DNA from: CAIXQW01 sp046049675
GTDB taxonomy: Bacteria > Bacteroidota > Bacteroidia > Chitinophagales > Chitinophagaceae
DNA length: 64,000 nt
Direction: 5' to 3'
Assembly (NCBI GenBank): GCA_046049675.1
Contig: JBJORA010000014.1
Span: forward strand, 1-64,000
A program made the position numbers and the translations under genes. The notes beneath the pieces are model-generated. The model saw only the letters and a list, made by a program, of their open reading frames with translations, made no database searches and was not told where the DNA came from. Numbering within the stretch: the stretch's first letter is position 1; each line of letters starts with the position of its first letter. This document shows, one piece after another, positions 25,784 through 35,065 of this stretch.

Positions 25784-26740
25784 CTAGCGATTCAGCATTC
25801 CTTCAAATTGCCGATCAGTCAAGCCACGTAGAAAGCTCTCCAAGTCTTGCATTTCTTGCTCATTTAAACCAAGTGGTTGCTGTAATAGCGAATCTATATT
25901 TGGAGACCTTGTATTGATGAACTTACTAGGCGTATTGTAAAACTCAATGACTTCGCGCAAGGTCTTAAAACTACCATCGTGCATATACGGCGCAGTAATG
26001 GCAACGTTGCGTAAGCCTGGTACTTTGAACTTGCCAATATCTTCCAGCTTTTTGGTCACGTGCCATCTGCCACTGTCGTTCCATTTTTGTCCGTCAAATA
26101 GACCAATGTTTCTAAATTCATCGCCAGTAAAGTCAGGCGTAAAATGACATTCAATACACAGGCCTTTGTTAAAAAATACCGATCTTCCTCTCTGCTGCTG
26201 TTCGGTAAGACCATCAGGTTTGTCGTTCAGCCAGCGATCGTTAGCAGTATTACTTGTTTCCAAGGTACGCTCATATGCAGCGATAGCCTTTTCTATATTG
26301 GCAGTATTGGGTATTTGTCCAAACACTTTCTTAAATAGCCCACGGTACTTTTTGCTTGCACGTAATCTATCTACAGCTTGATCAATAGGTAAGTTCATTT
26401 CATGCTTATCACGCACTGGGAATAGTACTTGATCTTCTAAACTAGTTGAACGGCCATCCCAAAACATAGCGCCACGGCTGGCCATGTTCATCACACTTGG
26501 CGTATTTCGCGCAGTTAGAAAGCCATGCACACCAACACTTTTAGCAACAGTGTCAGCAAAAGCAAATTGCGGTTTATGACAGCTTGCACAACTAATACTT
26601 TTATCTTCGCTAAGAATAGGGTCAAAGAAAAGCATTTCGCCAAGCTTTGCCTCTGTAAGTTTTGGTGCACAAACAAAGCTATAACTGGCACTTGCAACTA
26701 GAAGTACAGTTGCGATGATATGTAGCTTGGTGATTTGCAC
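25784..26740 (-). CDS. Di-haem cytochrome c peroxidase family protein
   Basis: This 318-residue periplasmic protein of the CcpA/MauG family reduces hydrogen peroxide or carries out related oxidations. A signal peptide (about 1-25) precedes LGEMLFFDPILSEDKSISC. Two haem c motifs are visible, CASCH and CIECH, with FWDGR and VPGLRNVAITAPYMHDGSFK, the latter supplying the distal Met/His region typical of the family. The longest frame begins at a TTG (26749), but the TAGTTTTG box at 26747-26754 covers that codon, so I start at the GTG at 26740. The gene is monocistronic; miaA lies upstream in the same direction. Confidence 0.9.
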   Translation of the reverse strand: MQITKLHIIATVLLVASASYSFVCAPKLTEAKLGEMLFFDPILSEDKSISCASCHKPQFAFADTVAKSVGVHGFLTARNTPSVMNMASRGAMFWDGRSTSLEDQVLFPVRDKHEMNLPIDQAVDRLRASKKYRGLFKKVFGQIPNTANIEKAIAAYERTLETSNTANDRWLNDKPDGLTEQQQRGRSVFFNKGLCIECHFTPDFTGDEFRNIGLFDGQKWNDSGRWHVTKKLEDIGKFKVPGLRNVAITAPYMHDGSFKTLREVIEFYNTPSKFINTRSPNIDSLLQQPLGLNEQEMQDLESFLRGLTDRQFEGMLNR

Positions 26741-26746
26741 GTTTAG

Positions 26747-26754
26747 CAAAACTA
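26747..26754 (-). promoter_or_regulatory. -7 box (TAGTTTTG) deciding a GTG start
   Basis: An exact TAnnTTTG match on the minus strand ends 6 bases before the GTG at 26740 and overlaps the TTG that opens the longest frame. It argues for a GTG-initiated, leaderless message. Confidence 0.55.
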
Positions 26755-26791
26755 GGGAATGTTGCGCATTACTAGATAAGGTGTTACAGCC

Positions 26792-27682
26792 TTAACGAGT
26801 AAATTTTGTTGCTGCTTTGAGAATGTCTTCTTGTGCCATAAACCCTTGTGGGTACATTTTCTTGAACCAGGTTACTTGTCGCTTCGCATAGTGGCGAGTA
26901 TGTTGTTGCACTTTGGCAATCACATCTTCTATTGATCCATGTCCATCAAAGAATTCAAAGCACTCGCTATAACCAACAGTTTCTAAGTTTTTATTGTGCC
27001 TATATTCATAAAGTTCTTTTGCTTCAGCAAGTTGGCCCTGCGCAAACATCTGTACCACGCGTGTATTAATGCGCTCATAAAGTTCTTCGCGAGGTATATC
27101 TACAACAAAGTATTCAATTGCAAATGGTCTGTCTTTGGCCTGCGCGTTTCTGTAATCAAGGATGCTTTGTCCTGTACTCAATTTAAAGATGAGTGCACGC
27201 AGTAAACGACGTGGATTGTCAATCTCTGCTTGTTCATAAAATTCAATGTCTTGTTCTTGCACTTCGCGTTGCAGCCAAAGTAAGCCACGCTCTTCATACA
27301 AAGTTTCGCATTGCATAGCAATATCTTCATCAACAGCGGGCATCTCATCAATACCTTCACACAAAGCCTTTATGTATAAACCAGTGCCTCCAACAAGTAC
27401 TGCGGTGTCGTTTGTTTCAAAAATAGTGTTGCAGTATGCTAAAGCGAGCTGCTCGTAAGTTCCAGCGCTTATTTGATCGTGTATACTGTGGCTTGCAATA
27501 AAGTGATGCCTTACACTTGCGAGTTCCTCCTCCGTAGGGCGAGCAACACCAATGTTTAATTCTTTATAGCATTGTCTGCTATCTGCACTAACAATTTCTG
27601 TATTATAATGTTGAGCAATGCGAATCGCTAGCGATGTTTTACCACTTGCTGTTGGACCTGCAATGACAATTAAACGCTTCAT
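26792..27682 (-). CDS. miaA: tRNA dimethylallyltransferase
   Basis: This enzyme adds a dimethylallyl group to A37 of tRNAs that read codons starting with U. It is 296 residues, the usual size. Seen: P-loop AGPTASGKTSLAI, the SADSRQCYKELNIG substrate motif with the catalytic Asp, VGGTGLYIKAL, and a C-terminal QTRHYAKRQVTWFKK-like tRNA-binding segment (here QHTRHYAKRQVTWF). It follows the pRiA4b-like gene by 30 bases on the same strand and is probably co-transcribed with it. Confidence 0.96.
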   Translation of the reverse strand: MKRLIVIAGPTASGKTSLAIRIAQHYNTEIVSADSRQCYKELNIGVARPTEEELASVRHHFIASHSIHDQISAGTYEQLALAYCNTIFETNDTAVLVGGTGLYIKALCEGIDEMPAVDEDIAMQCETLYEERGLLWLQREVQEQDIEFYEQAEIDNPRRLLRALIFKLSTGQSILDYRNAQAKDRPFAIEYFVVDIPREELYERINTRVVQMFAQGQLAEAKELYEYRHNKNLETVGYSECFEFFDGHGSIEDVIAKVQQHTRHYAKRQVTWFKKMYPQGFMAQEDILKAATKFTR

Positions 27683-27712
27683 TTTGCTGCGTTTGTGAGA
27701 TAGTGGATATTA

Positions 27713-28288
27713 CTAGAAATCTACGCTGTCGTCGTGGGCTGCCCCTTCATCTGCGCTTTCTTCGTCAAAGCCCATGCCATCGTCTTCGCCTTCGTCGCCG
27801 TAGCCATCTGTCGCCTCGTTAGGGTCGTAACGTTCTTCTGTTTCGTTAGCTTTTGCTTTTACGCCGCTGCTGCTTAGTTCAAGTGGGTTTACACCTTCAG
27901 TACGCACCACGCGCGGGAAAGCTCGAGCATCAACATACTGGTCTTTTTCTATGGTGATTAGGTCTAAAGTAAAATCCCATTCTTTATCGTTTTCTACTGC
28001 GTATAAAAACTCTTGGCTTGGATATCCTACCAAAGCACCAACAGGTGTGCGCTTACAGCTCAAGGCTGGTGCATCACGCAAGTTTTTTTCAACAGCAGTG
28101 TGAACCTCACGTGTGCGTTTGCCTACTTCGTTCAGAACAGCGAAGCTTGCTTGCCATTCTGGCTTTAGCGCAAATGCTTTAACGATTTGCTCGTGTAAGT
28201 CGTGAAAAGTTTGTCCGGATAAGATTTCTATATCACGTTGTATGCTATCGTCTTCGGTCCATGCAACGCGGAATTTGAATAAAGGCAT
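27713..28288 (-). CDS. Plasmid pRiA4b ORF-3-like / IS1096 TnpR-like fold protein
   Basis: This 191-residue protein begins MPLFKFRVAW and contains the FHDLHEQIVKAFAL and DKEWDFTLDL patterns of the pRiA4b ORF-3 family. Such proteins were first seen as passengers of mobile elements but are also common, single-copy chromosomal genes of unknown function. The last 45 residues are strongly acidic and low-complexity (DEGEDDGMGFDEESADEG). No transposase or inverted repeat is nearby, so this copy looks like a resident gene. It lies between rho (34 bases) and miaA (30 bases) on the same strand. Confidence 0.8.
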   Translation of the reverse strand: MPLFKFRVAWTEDDSIQRDIEILSGQTFHDLHEQIVKAFALKPEWQASFAVLNEVGKRTREVHTAVEKNLRDAPALSCKRTPVGALVGYPSQEFLYAVENDKEWDFTLDLITIEKDQYVDARAFPRVVRTEGVNPLELSSSGVKAKANETEERYDPNEATDGYGDEGEDDGMGFDEESADEGAAHDDSVDF

Positions 28289-28321
28289 GTAAAAATAGTT
28301 GTGCTAAGTAGTGATTACTAA

Positions 28322-30109
28322 TTATTGATTCATGGTTGCCAAAAACTCTTCGTTGCTCTTGGTATTTTTCATTTGATTGAGTACAAAGTTAATGGCTTCT
28401 TCTGTTTTCATATCTGCCATATAGTTGCGCAATACCCACAACTTGCTAAGAACATCTTTGCTGTGCAATAAATCGTCGCGACGTGTGCTACTTTGTACAA
28501 TATCAATCGCAGGGAATAGACGACGATTAGCAAGTCTACGATCTAGCTGTAGTTCCATGTTACCAGTACCTTTAAATTCTTCAAAGATTACCTCGTCCAT
28601 TTTACTACCTGTGTCAATTAAGGCCGTTGCAAGTATAGTAAGCGATCCGCCACCTTCAATATTACGTGCCGCACCAAAAAACTGCTTTGGTTTTTGCATG
28701 GCATTGGCTTCTACACCACCACTTAATACTTTACCGCTACTAGGGGCTACCGTATTATGTGCACGTGCCAAACGTGTAATACTGTCAAGCAAGATTACTA
28801 CATCGTGACCAGCTTCTACAAGACGTTTTGCTTTTTGCAGCGCCATATTGCTAACCTTTACATGCTTTTCAGCTGGTTCATCAAATGTACTTGCAATTAC
28901 TTCTGCTTTTACGCTACGTTGCATATCGGTAACCTCTTCTGGACGTTCGTCAATTAGTACGATCATCAAATAGCACTCTGGGTGGTTTTCTGCAATTGCA
29001 TTAGCCACTTCTTTTAGCAACATCGTTTTACCAGTTTTTGGTTGTGCTACAATCATACCACGTTGGCCTTTACCTAAGGGACTAAACAAGTCCATGATGC
29101 GTGTGCTTAAGTTACGCGGTGAAGTTGTTAGATTGAGCTTTTCTTCTGGGAATAGTGGTGTTAGATAGTCAAATGGTAAACGATCGCGAATGCTCTCCGG
29201 ATTTTTACCGTTAATCATTTCTAGTTTTACTAATGCGAAATATTTTTCTCCTTCCTTTGGAGGACGTACAATGCCTTCAATCGTATCACCAGTGCGTAAG
29301 CCGTATTGCTTGATTTGTCCATGACTTACATAAACATCATCAGGACTAGCAAGATAGTGGTAATCTGCGCTGCGTAAAAAACCGTAGCCATCAGGTAATA
29401 TTTCTAATGTGCCTTCTGTAGGAATAGCGCCATCAAATTCTATGTTAAACTTGGGTTTGTGTTGTGGCTGTTCTACTCTTGGAGCTTGTGGCTCACGTGG
29501 TTGAGCAGGAGCAGCTTCTTGCACTTGCTGTGGACGTTGGTGTTGCTGATTAGCATTGCCACCTTGGTGTTGTGCCGGACGCTGATCAAATTTAAGATTT
29601 GTTACAACCTTGGCTTGCCCTGGAACCTCTAATGTAAGATTGCCGCTTGGTTTTTCCTTTGGCGTTTGCGCTGGCGCAGTGAGCACGAGATTATTTGCAG
29701 CTGGTGCATCGTTATTCTTTTGACCCTCATTGCCTTTTTGCTTTGCACCTTTTTGCTTTGACTTATCAAATTTTTGCGTCTTCTCTTGAGCAGGTGCGGC
29801 CTCAACTTTAGCGATAGGTTCAGCAGCTTCTTTCTCAGCTTTTTGTGCTTTACCTTTTGCCGCCTTAGTGCCTTTTGTAGGCTTTTCTTCAGCAACTGGA
29901 GCAGCAGCTTTTTTGCTAGTCTTTGCCGCTTTTGATGCAGACTTTTTAGCATTTGGCTCATCCATTGGTTGCAAAGCTTGCGCATCCAATATCTTATAAA
30001 TGAGGTTTTGCTTGTCTAGTTTTTTTACATTTTTAAGCTTGAATTTGTCAGCAATATCAAGCAATTCTGGAACGAGCATATCGTTCAATTGTAGAATGTC
30101 GTAATTCAT
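28322..30109 (-). CDS. rho: Transcription termination factor Rho
   Basis: This is a hexameric RNA helicase that terminates transcription. It has 595 residues, well above the roughly 420 of the E. coli protein. The extra length is an Ala/Lys/Pro/Gln-rich low-complexity insert (about 50-215) between the N-terminal Rho_N helices and the RNA-binding cold-shock-like domain (EGTLEILPDGYGFLRS, then DVYVSHGQIKQYGLRTGD). The ATPase core has Walker A AQPKTGKTML, Walker B LIDERPEEV, and a SGGVEANAM loop. Such inserts are typical of Bacteroidota Rho and may drive condensate formation or RNA binding. A near-consensus promoter 117 bases upstream leaves a leader of about 105 bases. Confidence 0.97.
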   Translation of the reverse strand: MNYDILQLNDMLVPELLDIADKFKLKNVKKLDKQNLIYKILDAQALQPMDEPNAKKSASKAAKTSKKAAAPVAEEKPTKGTKAAKGKAQKAEKEAAEPIAKVEAAPAQEKTQKFDKSKQKGAKQKGNEGQKNNDAPAANNLVLTAPAQTPKEKPSGNLTLEVPGQAKVVTNLKFDQRPAQHQGGNANQQHQRPQQVQEAAPAQPREPQAPRVEQPQHKPKFNIEFDGAIPTEGTLEILPDGYGFLRSADYHYLASPDDVYVSHGQIKQYGLRTGDTIEGIVRPPKEGEKYFALVKLEMINGKNPESIRDRLPFDYLTPLFPEEKLNLTTSPRNLSTRIMDLFSPLGKGQRGMIVAQPKTGKTMLLKEVANAIAENHPECYLMIVLIDERPEEVTDMQRSVKAEVIASTFDEPAEKHVKVSNMALQKAKRLVEAGHDVVILLDSITRLARAHNTVAPSSGKVLSGGVEANAMQKPKQFFGAARNIEGGGSLTILATALIDTGSKMDEVIFEEFKGTGNMELQLDRRLANRRLFPAIDIVQSSTRRDDLLHSKDVLSKLWVLRNYMADMKTEEAINFVLNQMKNTKSNEEFLATMNQ

Positions 30110-30225
30110 TTATTAATTGTACTCAAATAGTTTTCTTATTGTTCCTTACAGAAATTATTCAAACCCGAAAAATTAGTGTGAAGTAGAAACATGCGGAAGG
30201 CCGAGCGGCTGCATTGCTTCTAGGG

Positions 30226-30256
30226 CAATATTACAACATCATTGTTTAGCATCAAA
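30226..30256 (-). promoter_or_regulatory. Putative rho promoter (TTTG-N19-TAATATTG)
   Basis: On the minus strand TTTG (30253-30256) and TAATATTG (30226-30233, one mismatch) are spaced by 19 bases. The leader to the rho ATG would be about 105 bases, long enough for the self-regulation known for rho in other bacteria. Confidence 0.5.
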
Positions 30257-30473
30257 TTTTTTTTGCAGAATCATCTTAAAATTGTGCAAATGTGATGCTA
30301 ATAGGGGATAAACAATAACTTATATAATTAATACATGCGTATAATTATGATGCTAGTCACTATATATGCGTTTTGACTAGCAGGAACTGGGCTAGGCAAA
30401 ATTGTGATCATTAGTTATTCACCTTGGTACAAGCATATTTTTCCACACGATAACAAGCCGCTGCATTGCATGT

Positions 30474-30481
30474 TAACTTTG
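30474..30481 (+). promoter_or_regulatory. uvrD -7 box (TAACTTTG)
   Basis: An exact TAnnTTTG match ends 5 bases before the ATG at 30487. This also rules out the longer frame from 30466, whose start would lie upstream of the box. Confidence 0.62.
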
Positions 30482-30486
30482 CCGCA

Positions 30487-32772
30487 ATGGACTATTTGCA
30501 GGAGTTAAATGATGAGCAGCGCATGGCTGTAGAGCATACCGAAGGACCCTTGATGATTGTGGCAGGCGCAGGTAGTGGTAAAACTAAAGTACTTACAACA
30601 CGCATTGCACATTTACTAAAGCATGGTGTAGATGCTTTTAATATTTTGGCATTGACGTTTACAAATAAAGCTGCTGCCGAAATGAAGGAGCGTATTAGTC
30701 ACATTGTAGGCAATGGTGAAGCACGCAATTTGTACATCGGCACATTCCATAGTGTATTTGCACGCATACTACGTTTTGAAGCAGAGTTACTTAATTACGG
30801 TAAAGACTTTACGATATATGACGCCGATGATGCTAAAAGCGTTTTGCGTGCCTTGATTAAAGAACATCAGTACGACGATAAAATATATAAAGTTAATGCA
30901 GTGTACAATAGAATAAGCGCTGCAAAAAATAATTTGATTTTACCGGCAGAATACAAAACTGATTACGATATTCAACAAGAAGATGCACGCGCTAACAGAC
31001 CTGGCATTGCAATGTTGTATGAAGCGTATGCGCAAAAGTGTTTTAAGAACAATGCCATGGACTTTGATGACATACTTGTCAATATGTATGTTTTACTCGT
31101 AAAGCATCCAGAAGCATTAGCGCGTTATCAGCATAGATTTAAGTATTTAATGATAGATGAGTATCAGGATACCAATTTGGCGCAGTATCATATCATTAAA
31201 CTTATTGCGGCCGCTCACGAAAACATTTGTGTTGTTGGCGACGATGCACAAAGCATCTATAGTTTTAGAGGTGCTAGTATGCAAAACATCTTTCAATTCC
31301 AAAAGGATTATCCCGACTTTAGAATGATAAAGTTGGAGCAGAACTACAGAAGCACAAATAATATATTAGAAGCTGCCAATGCTGTTATTGCAAAGAATGG
31401 CAATCAAATTCCAAAAAATCTTTGGACTACAGCAAGTAAAGGTGATACCATTAAGATTGTACAAAATAGCAGCGATGGCGATGAAGCACGTTTCGTTGCA
31501 AGTACCATCGCAGAGTTTAAGCTGCGTCATCATTTTAGCAATGGCGACTTTAGTATTTTGTATCGTACCAATGCGCAGAGTAGAAGTTTTGAAGAAAATT
31601 TGCGTAGGCTAAACATCAAGTACAAAATATTTGGTGGCATGAGCTTTTATCAACGCAAAGAGATAAAGGATTACCTGGCCTACTTACGCATCGTTATTAA
31701 TCAGCGTGACGAAGAGGCTGTAAAGCGCATTATCAATGTACCGGCTCGTGGTATTGGCACCACAACTTTGCAAAAGCTATCTATGTTTGCAGGAGAACAA
31801 GGTATAAGTTTTTGGGATAGTATTCTACAAGCAGAACGTGTGGGCATACGAGGCGCTACGCTTACTGCAATTCAAAGATTTGTTTTGTTGATTCAAAGTG
31901 CACAAGCACAGTTGGCTACTAAAACTGCATTTGAGATTGCCATGCTCTTAGGAAAAGAGAGTGGCTTGGTACACGAGTTACAGAATGATAAAACGGTAGA
32001 GGGCTTGGCACGTTTTCAGAATGTGGAGGAGTTAATTAATAGTATTAAAAGCTTTGTTGAAACGCCAACTGAAGATGGTGAAATCGTAGACAAAGACCTT
32101 GGTAATTATTTGCAACAAATTTCACTGCTGACAGATGTTGACAAAGAAGAAGATGATCCGGATGTGGTAAAGTTAATGACTGTGCATGCTGCAAAGGGCT
32201 TGGAGTTTCCTTGCGTATTTGTGGTAGGAATGGAAGATGAACTTTTCCCAAGCAATATGAGTATGTACGACCGTGACGACTTAGAAGAAGAACGTCGTTT
32301 GTTTTATGTGGCGATTACTAGAGCAAAACAAAAACTATGGTTGACTTTAGCACAACATCGTTATAGATTTGGTGCGGCTATAGCAAATAAGCCAAGCCGT
32401 TTTTTAGCTGAATTGCCCGATGATGTGGCAGAATACAATAGGCAAGATGTGCCGCAGATGCAAAGTGTATCTCGCCCAAGTGGTTGGGGTGGAGGTGCTG
32501 CAAAACCAAGCTATAGCGAGGCTGCAGTTCAACAAAAGAAGACCGTTGTTGCACATATCACGTATCAGCATGAAGTAAGTGCCGATTTTAAGGAAAGTAA
32601 TCCTGCAGATATAGAAGAAGGCTTACGTGTAGAACATCAGAGATTTGGCTTTGGCACGGTTATCAAGTTAGAAGGCGGCGCGGCAGAACGTAAAGCATCC
32701 ATTATGTTTGAGCAAGGTGTTGGCGAAAAGAAAATGATGCTCAACTTTGCCAAACTGCGCATTGTAGATTAG
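30487..32772 (+). CDS. UvrD/PcrA-type superfamily 1 DNA helicase
   Basis: This is a 761-residue ATP-dependent 3'-5' DNA helicase for repair and clearing of replication blocks. Seen in order: the Q motif region LNDEQRMAV, Walker A AGAGSGKTKVL, TFTNKAAAEMKER, the DEYQDTN Walker B motif, VVGDDAQSIYSFRGA, LEQNYRST, TVHAAKGLEF and VAITRAKQKL. The C-terminus ends in a Tudor-like domain (VEHQRFGFGTVIKLEGG) that in PcrA binds RNA polymerase. The ATG at 30487 follows the TAACTTTG box. recX begins 2 bases after the stop, indicating a repair operon. Confidence 0.95.
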   Translation: MDYLQELNDEQRMAVEHTEGPLMIVAGAGSGKTKVLTTRIAHLLKHGVDAFNILALTFTNKAAAEMKERISHIVGNGEARNLYIGTFHSVFARILRFEAELLNYGKDFTIYDADDAKSVLRALIKEHQYDDKIYKVNAVYNRISAAKNNLILPAEYKTDYDIQQEDARANRPGIAMLYEAYAQKCFKNNAMDFDDILVNMYVLLVKHPEALARYQHRFKYLMIDEYQDTNLAQYHIIKLIAAAHENICVVGDDAQSIYSFRGASMQNIFQFQKDYPDFRMIKLEQNYRSTNNILEAANAVIAKNGNQIPKNLWTTASKGDTIKIVQNSSDGDEARFVASTIAEFKLRHHFSNGDFSILYRTNAQSRSFEENLRRLNIKYKIFGGMSFYQRKEIKDYLAYLRIVINQRDEEAVKRIINVPARGIGTTTLQKLSMFAGEQGISFWDSILQAERVGIRGATLTAIQRFVLLIQSAQAQLATKTAFEIAMLLGKESGLVHELQNDKTVEGLARFQNVEELINSIKSFVETPTEDGEIVDKDLGNYLQQISLLTDVDKEEDDPDVVKLMTVHAAKGLEFPCVFVVGMEDELFPSNMSMYDRDDLEEERRLFYVAITRAKQKLWLTLAQHRYRFGAAIANKPSRFLAELPDDVAEYNRQDVPQMQSVSRPSGWGGGAAKPSYSEAAVQQKKTVVAHITYQHEVSADFKESNPADIEEGLRVEHQRFGFGTVIKLEGGAAERKASIMFEQGVGEKKMMLNFAKLRIVD

Positions 32773-32774
32773 GC

Positions 32775-33230
32775 ATGCAAAAAAGTGTACTCATAAAAAT
32801 AAGACGTTATTGCGCCTATCAAGAACGTTGCCATAGTGAAGTACGTTATAAGCTTATAGAGCTCGGTGCTCGTGGATTGGAATTAGAGGATTACATTGTA
32901 CACCTAATTGCAGAAGATTTTCTAAATGAAGAACGCTTTGCACAAGTGTATGCCGGCGGTAAGTTTAGAGTGCTCAAATGGGGCAAACAAAAAATTGTAC
33001 ACGGCCTTAAGCAAAAACAAGTGAGTGCCTATTGTATCAAGAAAGGCTTACAAGAAATACCCGACGACGATTACGAAACAACCTTGACAAAACTAGTTGA
33101 AGGCAAATGGGAAAATTTGCGAAAGCCAATGCTAAGCCTTGCTGTGAAGCAAAAAATCTTAACCTATATGCTTGGCAAAGGCTATGAGCAACAACTTGTG
33201 CGCGCTGCTATTGCCAAATTAAAGAAATAG
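32775..33230 (+). CDS. recX: RecX family regulator
   Basis: This 151-residue, helical and basic protein limits RecA filament growth. The three-helix repeats of RecX are visible (RYCAYQERCHSEVRYKLIELG, then LIAEDFLNEERFAQVYAGGKFR, then LAVKQKILTYMLGKGYEQQLV). The FLNEERFA motif is characteristic. It starts 2 bases after uvrD and is certainly in the same transcript; recA is not nearby. It is convergent with the DUF885 gene. Confidence 0.92.
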   Translation: MQKSVLIKIRRYCAYQERCHSEVRYKLIELGARGLELEDYIVHLIAEDFLNEERFAQVYAGGKFRVLKWGKQKIVHGLKQKQVSAYCIKKGLQEIPDDDYETTLTKLVEGKWENLRKPMLSLAVKQKILTYMLGKGYEQQLVRAAIAKLKK

Positions 33231-33291
33231 CTCACTGGTAACGCTTTGCGTATTTGCGAAGCTAAACTCACAATGAATTGGCCTTGAGTAT

Positions 33292-35061
33292 TTATTCAAA
33301 GGCACGCTTCAACTTCGCTTCAAGCAAACTCAATGGCATATTGCCACCATTAAGCAATTGCTCGTGGAACTCTGCCAAAGAAAACTTTGCACCTAACTGT
33401 GTTTGATACTTTTCGCGCATTTTTAGGATACTTAGTTTGCCAATGGTATAACTTAATGCCTGACCAGGTATAGCCATGTAGCGCTCAATTTCTGCAGTAG
33501 CTTCTTGCTCGCTTATGCGCTCGTTGTTACGCATGTAAGCTATCGCTTCTTCGCGGCTCATGTTCTTCGTATGTATACCTGCATCAACAACCAAGCGAAT
33601 TGCGCGGTGCATCGCATCGCTTAGATGGCCAAAATATTGATATGGATTTTTATACACACCAAGCTCTTTGCCTAGCGTTTCTGTGTACAATGCCCAACCT
33701 TCGGCATATGCACTATAGCCAAGAAACTTTCTAAACTGTGGCAATCCCTTATTCTCTTGTTGCAAAGAAATTTGGTAGTGGTGGCCTGGAATGGCCTCAT
33801 GTAAGAATAAGGTTTCCATACCAATGGGATTGAACTTTTTTGCATCAATGATAGGCACGTAAAAAATGCCAGGCCTTGTACCATCTTCGCTACCATTATT
33901 GTATTCAGCACTTGCAGTGGCTTGTCTAAAGGCCTCTGTTTGGCGAATTTCAAATTTAGTCTTTGGTGTGTTCTTAAACATTTTGGATAAATACGGCGCT
34001 ATGGTTTTATTGACACTCCAAAAGCTATCCAAAACTTGTTGAGGTGTATTAAAGATATAAAACTGCTTATCGGTGTTCATAAATTCAAAGAACTCAGCTA
34101 ATGTGCCTGTAAACTTTACTTCTTGCTTTACTTTTTCCATCTCGCTACGCAAATAAGCTACTTGCTGTAAGCCAAGGCGATGGATACTATCTGCATCAAG
34201 CGTTACTGTGGTATACGTTTTGATAAGATGGTTATACATAGCTGTACCTTGTGGTAAGCTAGATAAGCCATGTGTTGCACGAGCTGCGGGTAAATATTCT
34301 TGTTCTAAGAAACTACGCAGGCGTGCATATGCTGGCAGTACAGCATTACTAATATTGTAGAAGTACACGTTCTGAAGTTTTTTCTTACTACTGTCTGCAA
34401 AGTCTTTTGGCATGTTTTTAATTGGCTCATAAAAAATGCTTTTCGTAGGATCAATACTTAGCATGCTCTTTGCCTGTGGAATCATTTTTTCTACAAGCAC
34501 CTTTGGCAAAACGTTGCCATGTGCTATACCAGCGCGCATGTTGCCAATGCAACTATCCATCCACACCGGAAATTGCTTCATACGTGCAACCCAATTTTCG
34601 TAGTCTTTTACAGACTTAAACGGTTGGTTGCCACTGCCGCTACCTAATTGCGGGAACTCTAAGGCAAAACTCCAAAACTGATTGATTGGCAATTCATGAA
34701 ACGGAAACTTAGCTTCATCTACATGCAATTGCAACTCGTACTTTAACAAGTCTACGCTTTCGCGGTCAGTTGCGTTGAGTGAGGCTTTTTCAAAAGGCTT
34801 AAGCGCTTCCAAATACTTATTATACATCGCAAGTTCCTTAGCGCGATGTGCAGCCGTTTGATCATTAGGGAATTGGTCGTTGAACCGATTGTCGCCTGCG
34901 CTAGTTGCAAGAAATGGATTTAACTTTAAGTTGTCTTCCCAATAGTTAGCAAACAACTTACCAAGTGCAGCGTTACTTGCTGCATTGTTGTTGACACTGC
35001 CATTGTTGCCACAAGTTGTAAAAAGCAAGATGGCACTTGCCGCGAAAAGTATTTGCTTCAT
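33292..35061 (-). CDS. DUF885 family lipoprotein, putative metallo-carboxypeptidase
   Basis: This is a 589-residue exported protein. The signal peptide ends LLFTTC (Cys about residue 17), so it is probably a lipoprotein. Most of the length is DUF885, with the metal-binding motif HEAIPGHHYQ (a HExxPGHH pattern) and a downstream EGWALYTETLGKELG helix supplying a further acidic ligand. Family members are thought to be zinc peptidases. It begins 4 bases after the thioesterase gene, so the two form an operon. Confidence 0.85.
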   Translation of the reverse strand: MKQILFAASAILLFTTCGNNGSVNNNAASNAALGKLFANYWEDNLKLNPFLATSAGDNRFNDQFPNDQTAAHRAKELAMYNKYLEALKPFEKASLNATDRESVDLLKYELQLHVDEAKFPFHELPINQFWSFALEFPQLGSGSGNQPFKSVKDYENWVARMKQFPVWMDSCIGNMRAGIAHGNVLPKVLVEKMIPQAKSMLSIDPTKSIFYEPIKNMPKDFADSSKKKLQNVYFYNISNAVLPAYARLRSFLEQEYLPAARATHGLSSLPQGTAMYNHLIKTYTTVTLDADSIHRLGLQQVAYLRSEMEKVKQEVKFTGTLAEFFEFMNTDKQFYIFNTPQQVLDSFWSVNKTIAPYLSKMFKNTPKTKFEIRQTEAFRQATASAEYNNGSEDGTRPGIFYVPIIDAKKFNPIGMETLFLHEAIPGHHYQISLQQENKGLPQFRKFLGYSAYAEGWALYTETLGKELGVYKNPYQYFGHLSDAMHRAIRLVVDAGIHTKNMSREEAIAYMRNNERISEQEATAEIERYMAIPGQALSYTIGKLSILKMREKYQTQLGAKFSLAEFHEQLLNGGNMPLSLLEAKLKRAFE

Positions 35062-35065
35062 TGTA

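Larger units (their letters stand above)
30110..30486. other. Divergent 377-base spacer between rho and uvrD
   Basis: It holds the putative rho promoter and leader (minus strand) and the uvrD -7 box (plus strand). The middle is AT-rich. No RNA gene or open frame is recognised. Confidence 0.6.

Noticed and set aside
27713..28288. Mobile-element remnant, because the family is named after an IS passenger gene
   Set aside because: No inverted repeats, transposase or target duplication lie nearby, and the gene sits in a tight operon with rho and miaA.
29629..29985. 118-codon Lys/Leu-rich frame on the minus strand
   Set aside because: It is another frame of the low-complexity part of rho and has a composition expected from the Ala/Lys-rich codons.
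30181..30240. tRNA-like stretch (GGAAGGCCGAGCGGC) in the rho-uvrD spacer
   Set aside because: It resembles a fragment of a Ser/Leu tRNA D-arm, but no acceptor stem, anticodon arm or T-arm can be formed around it.
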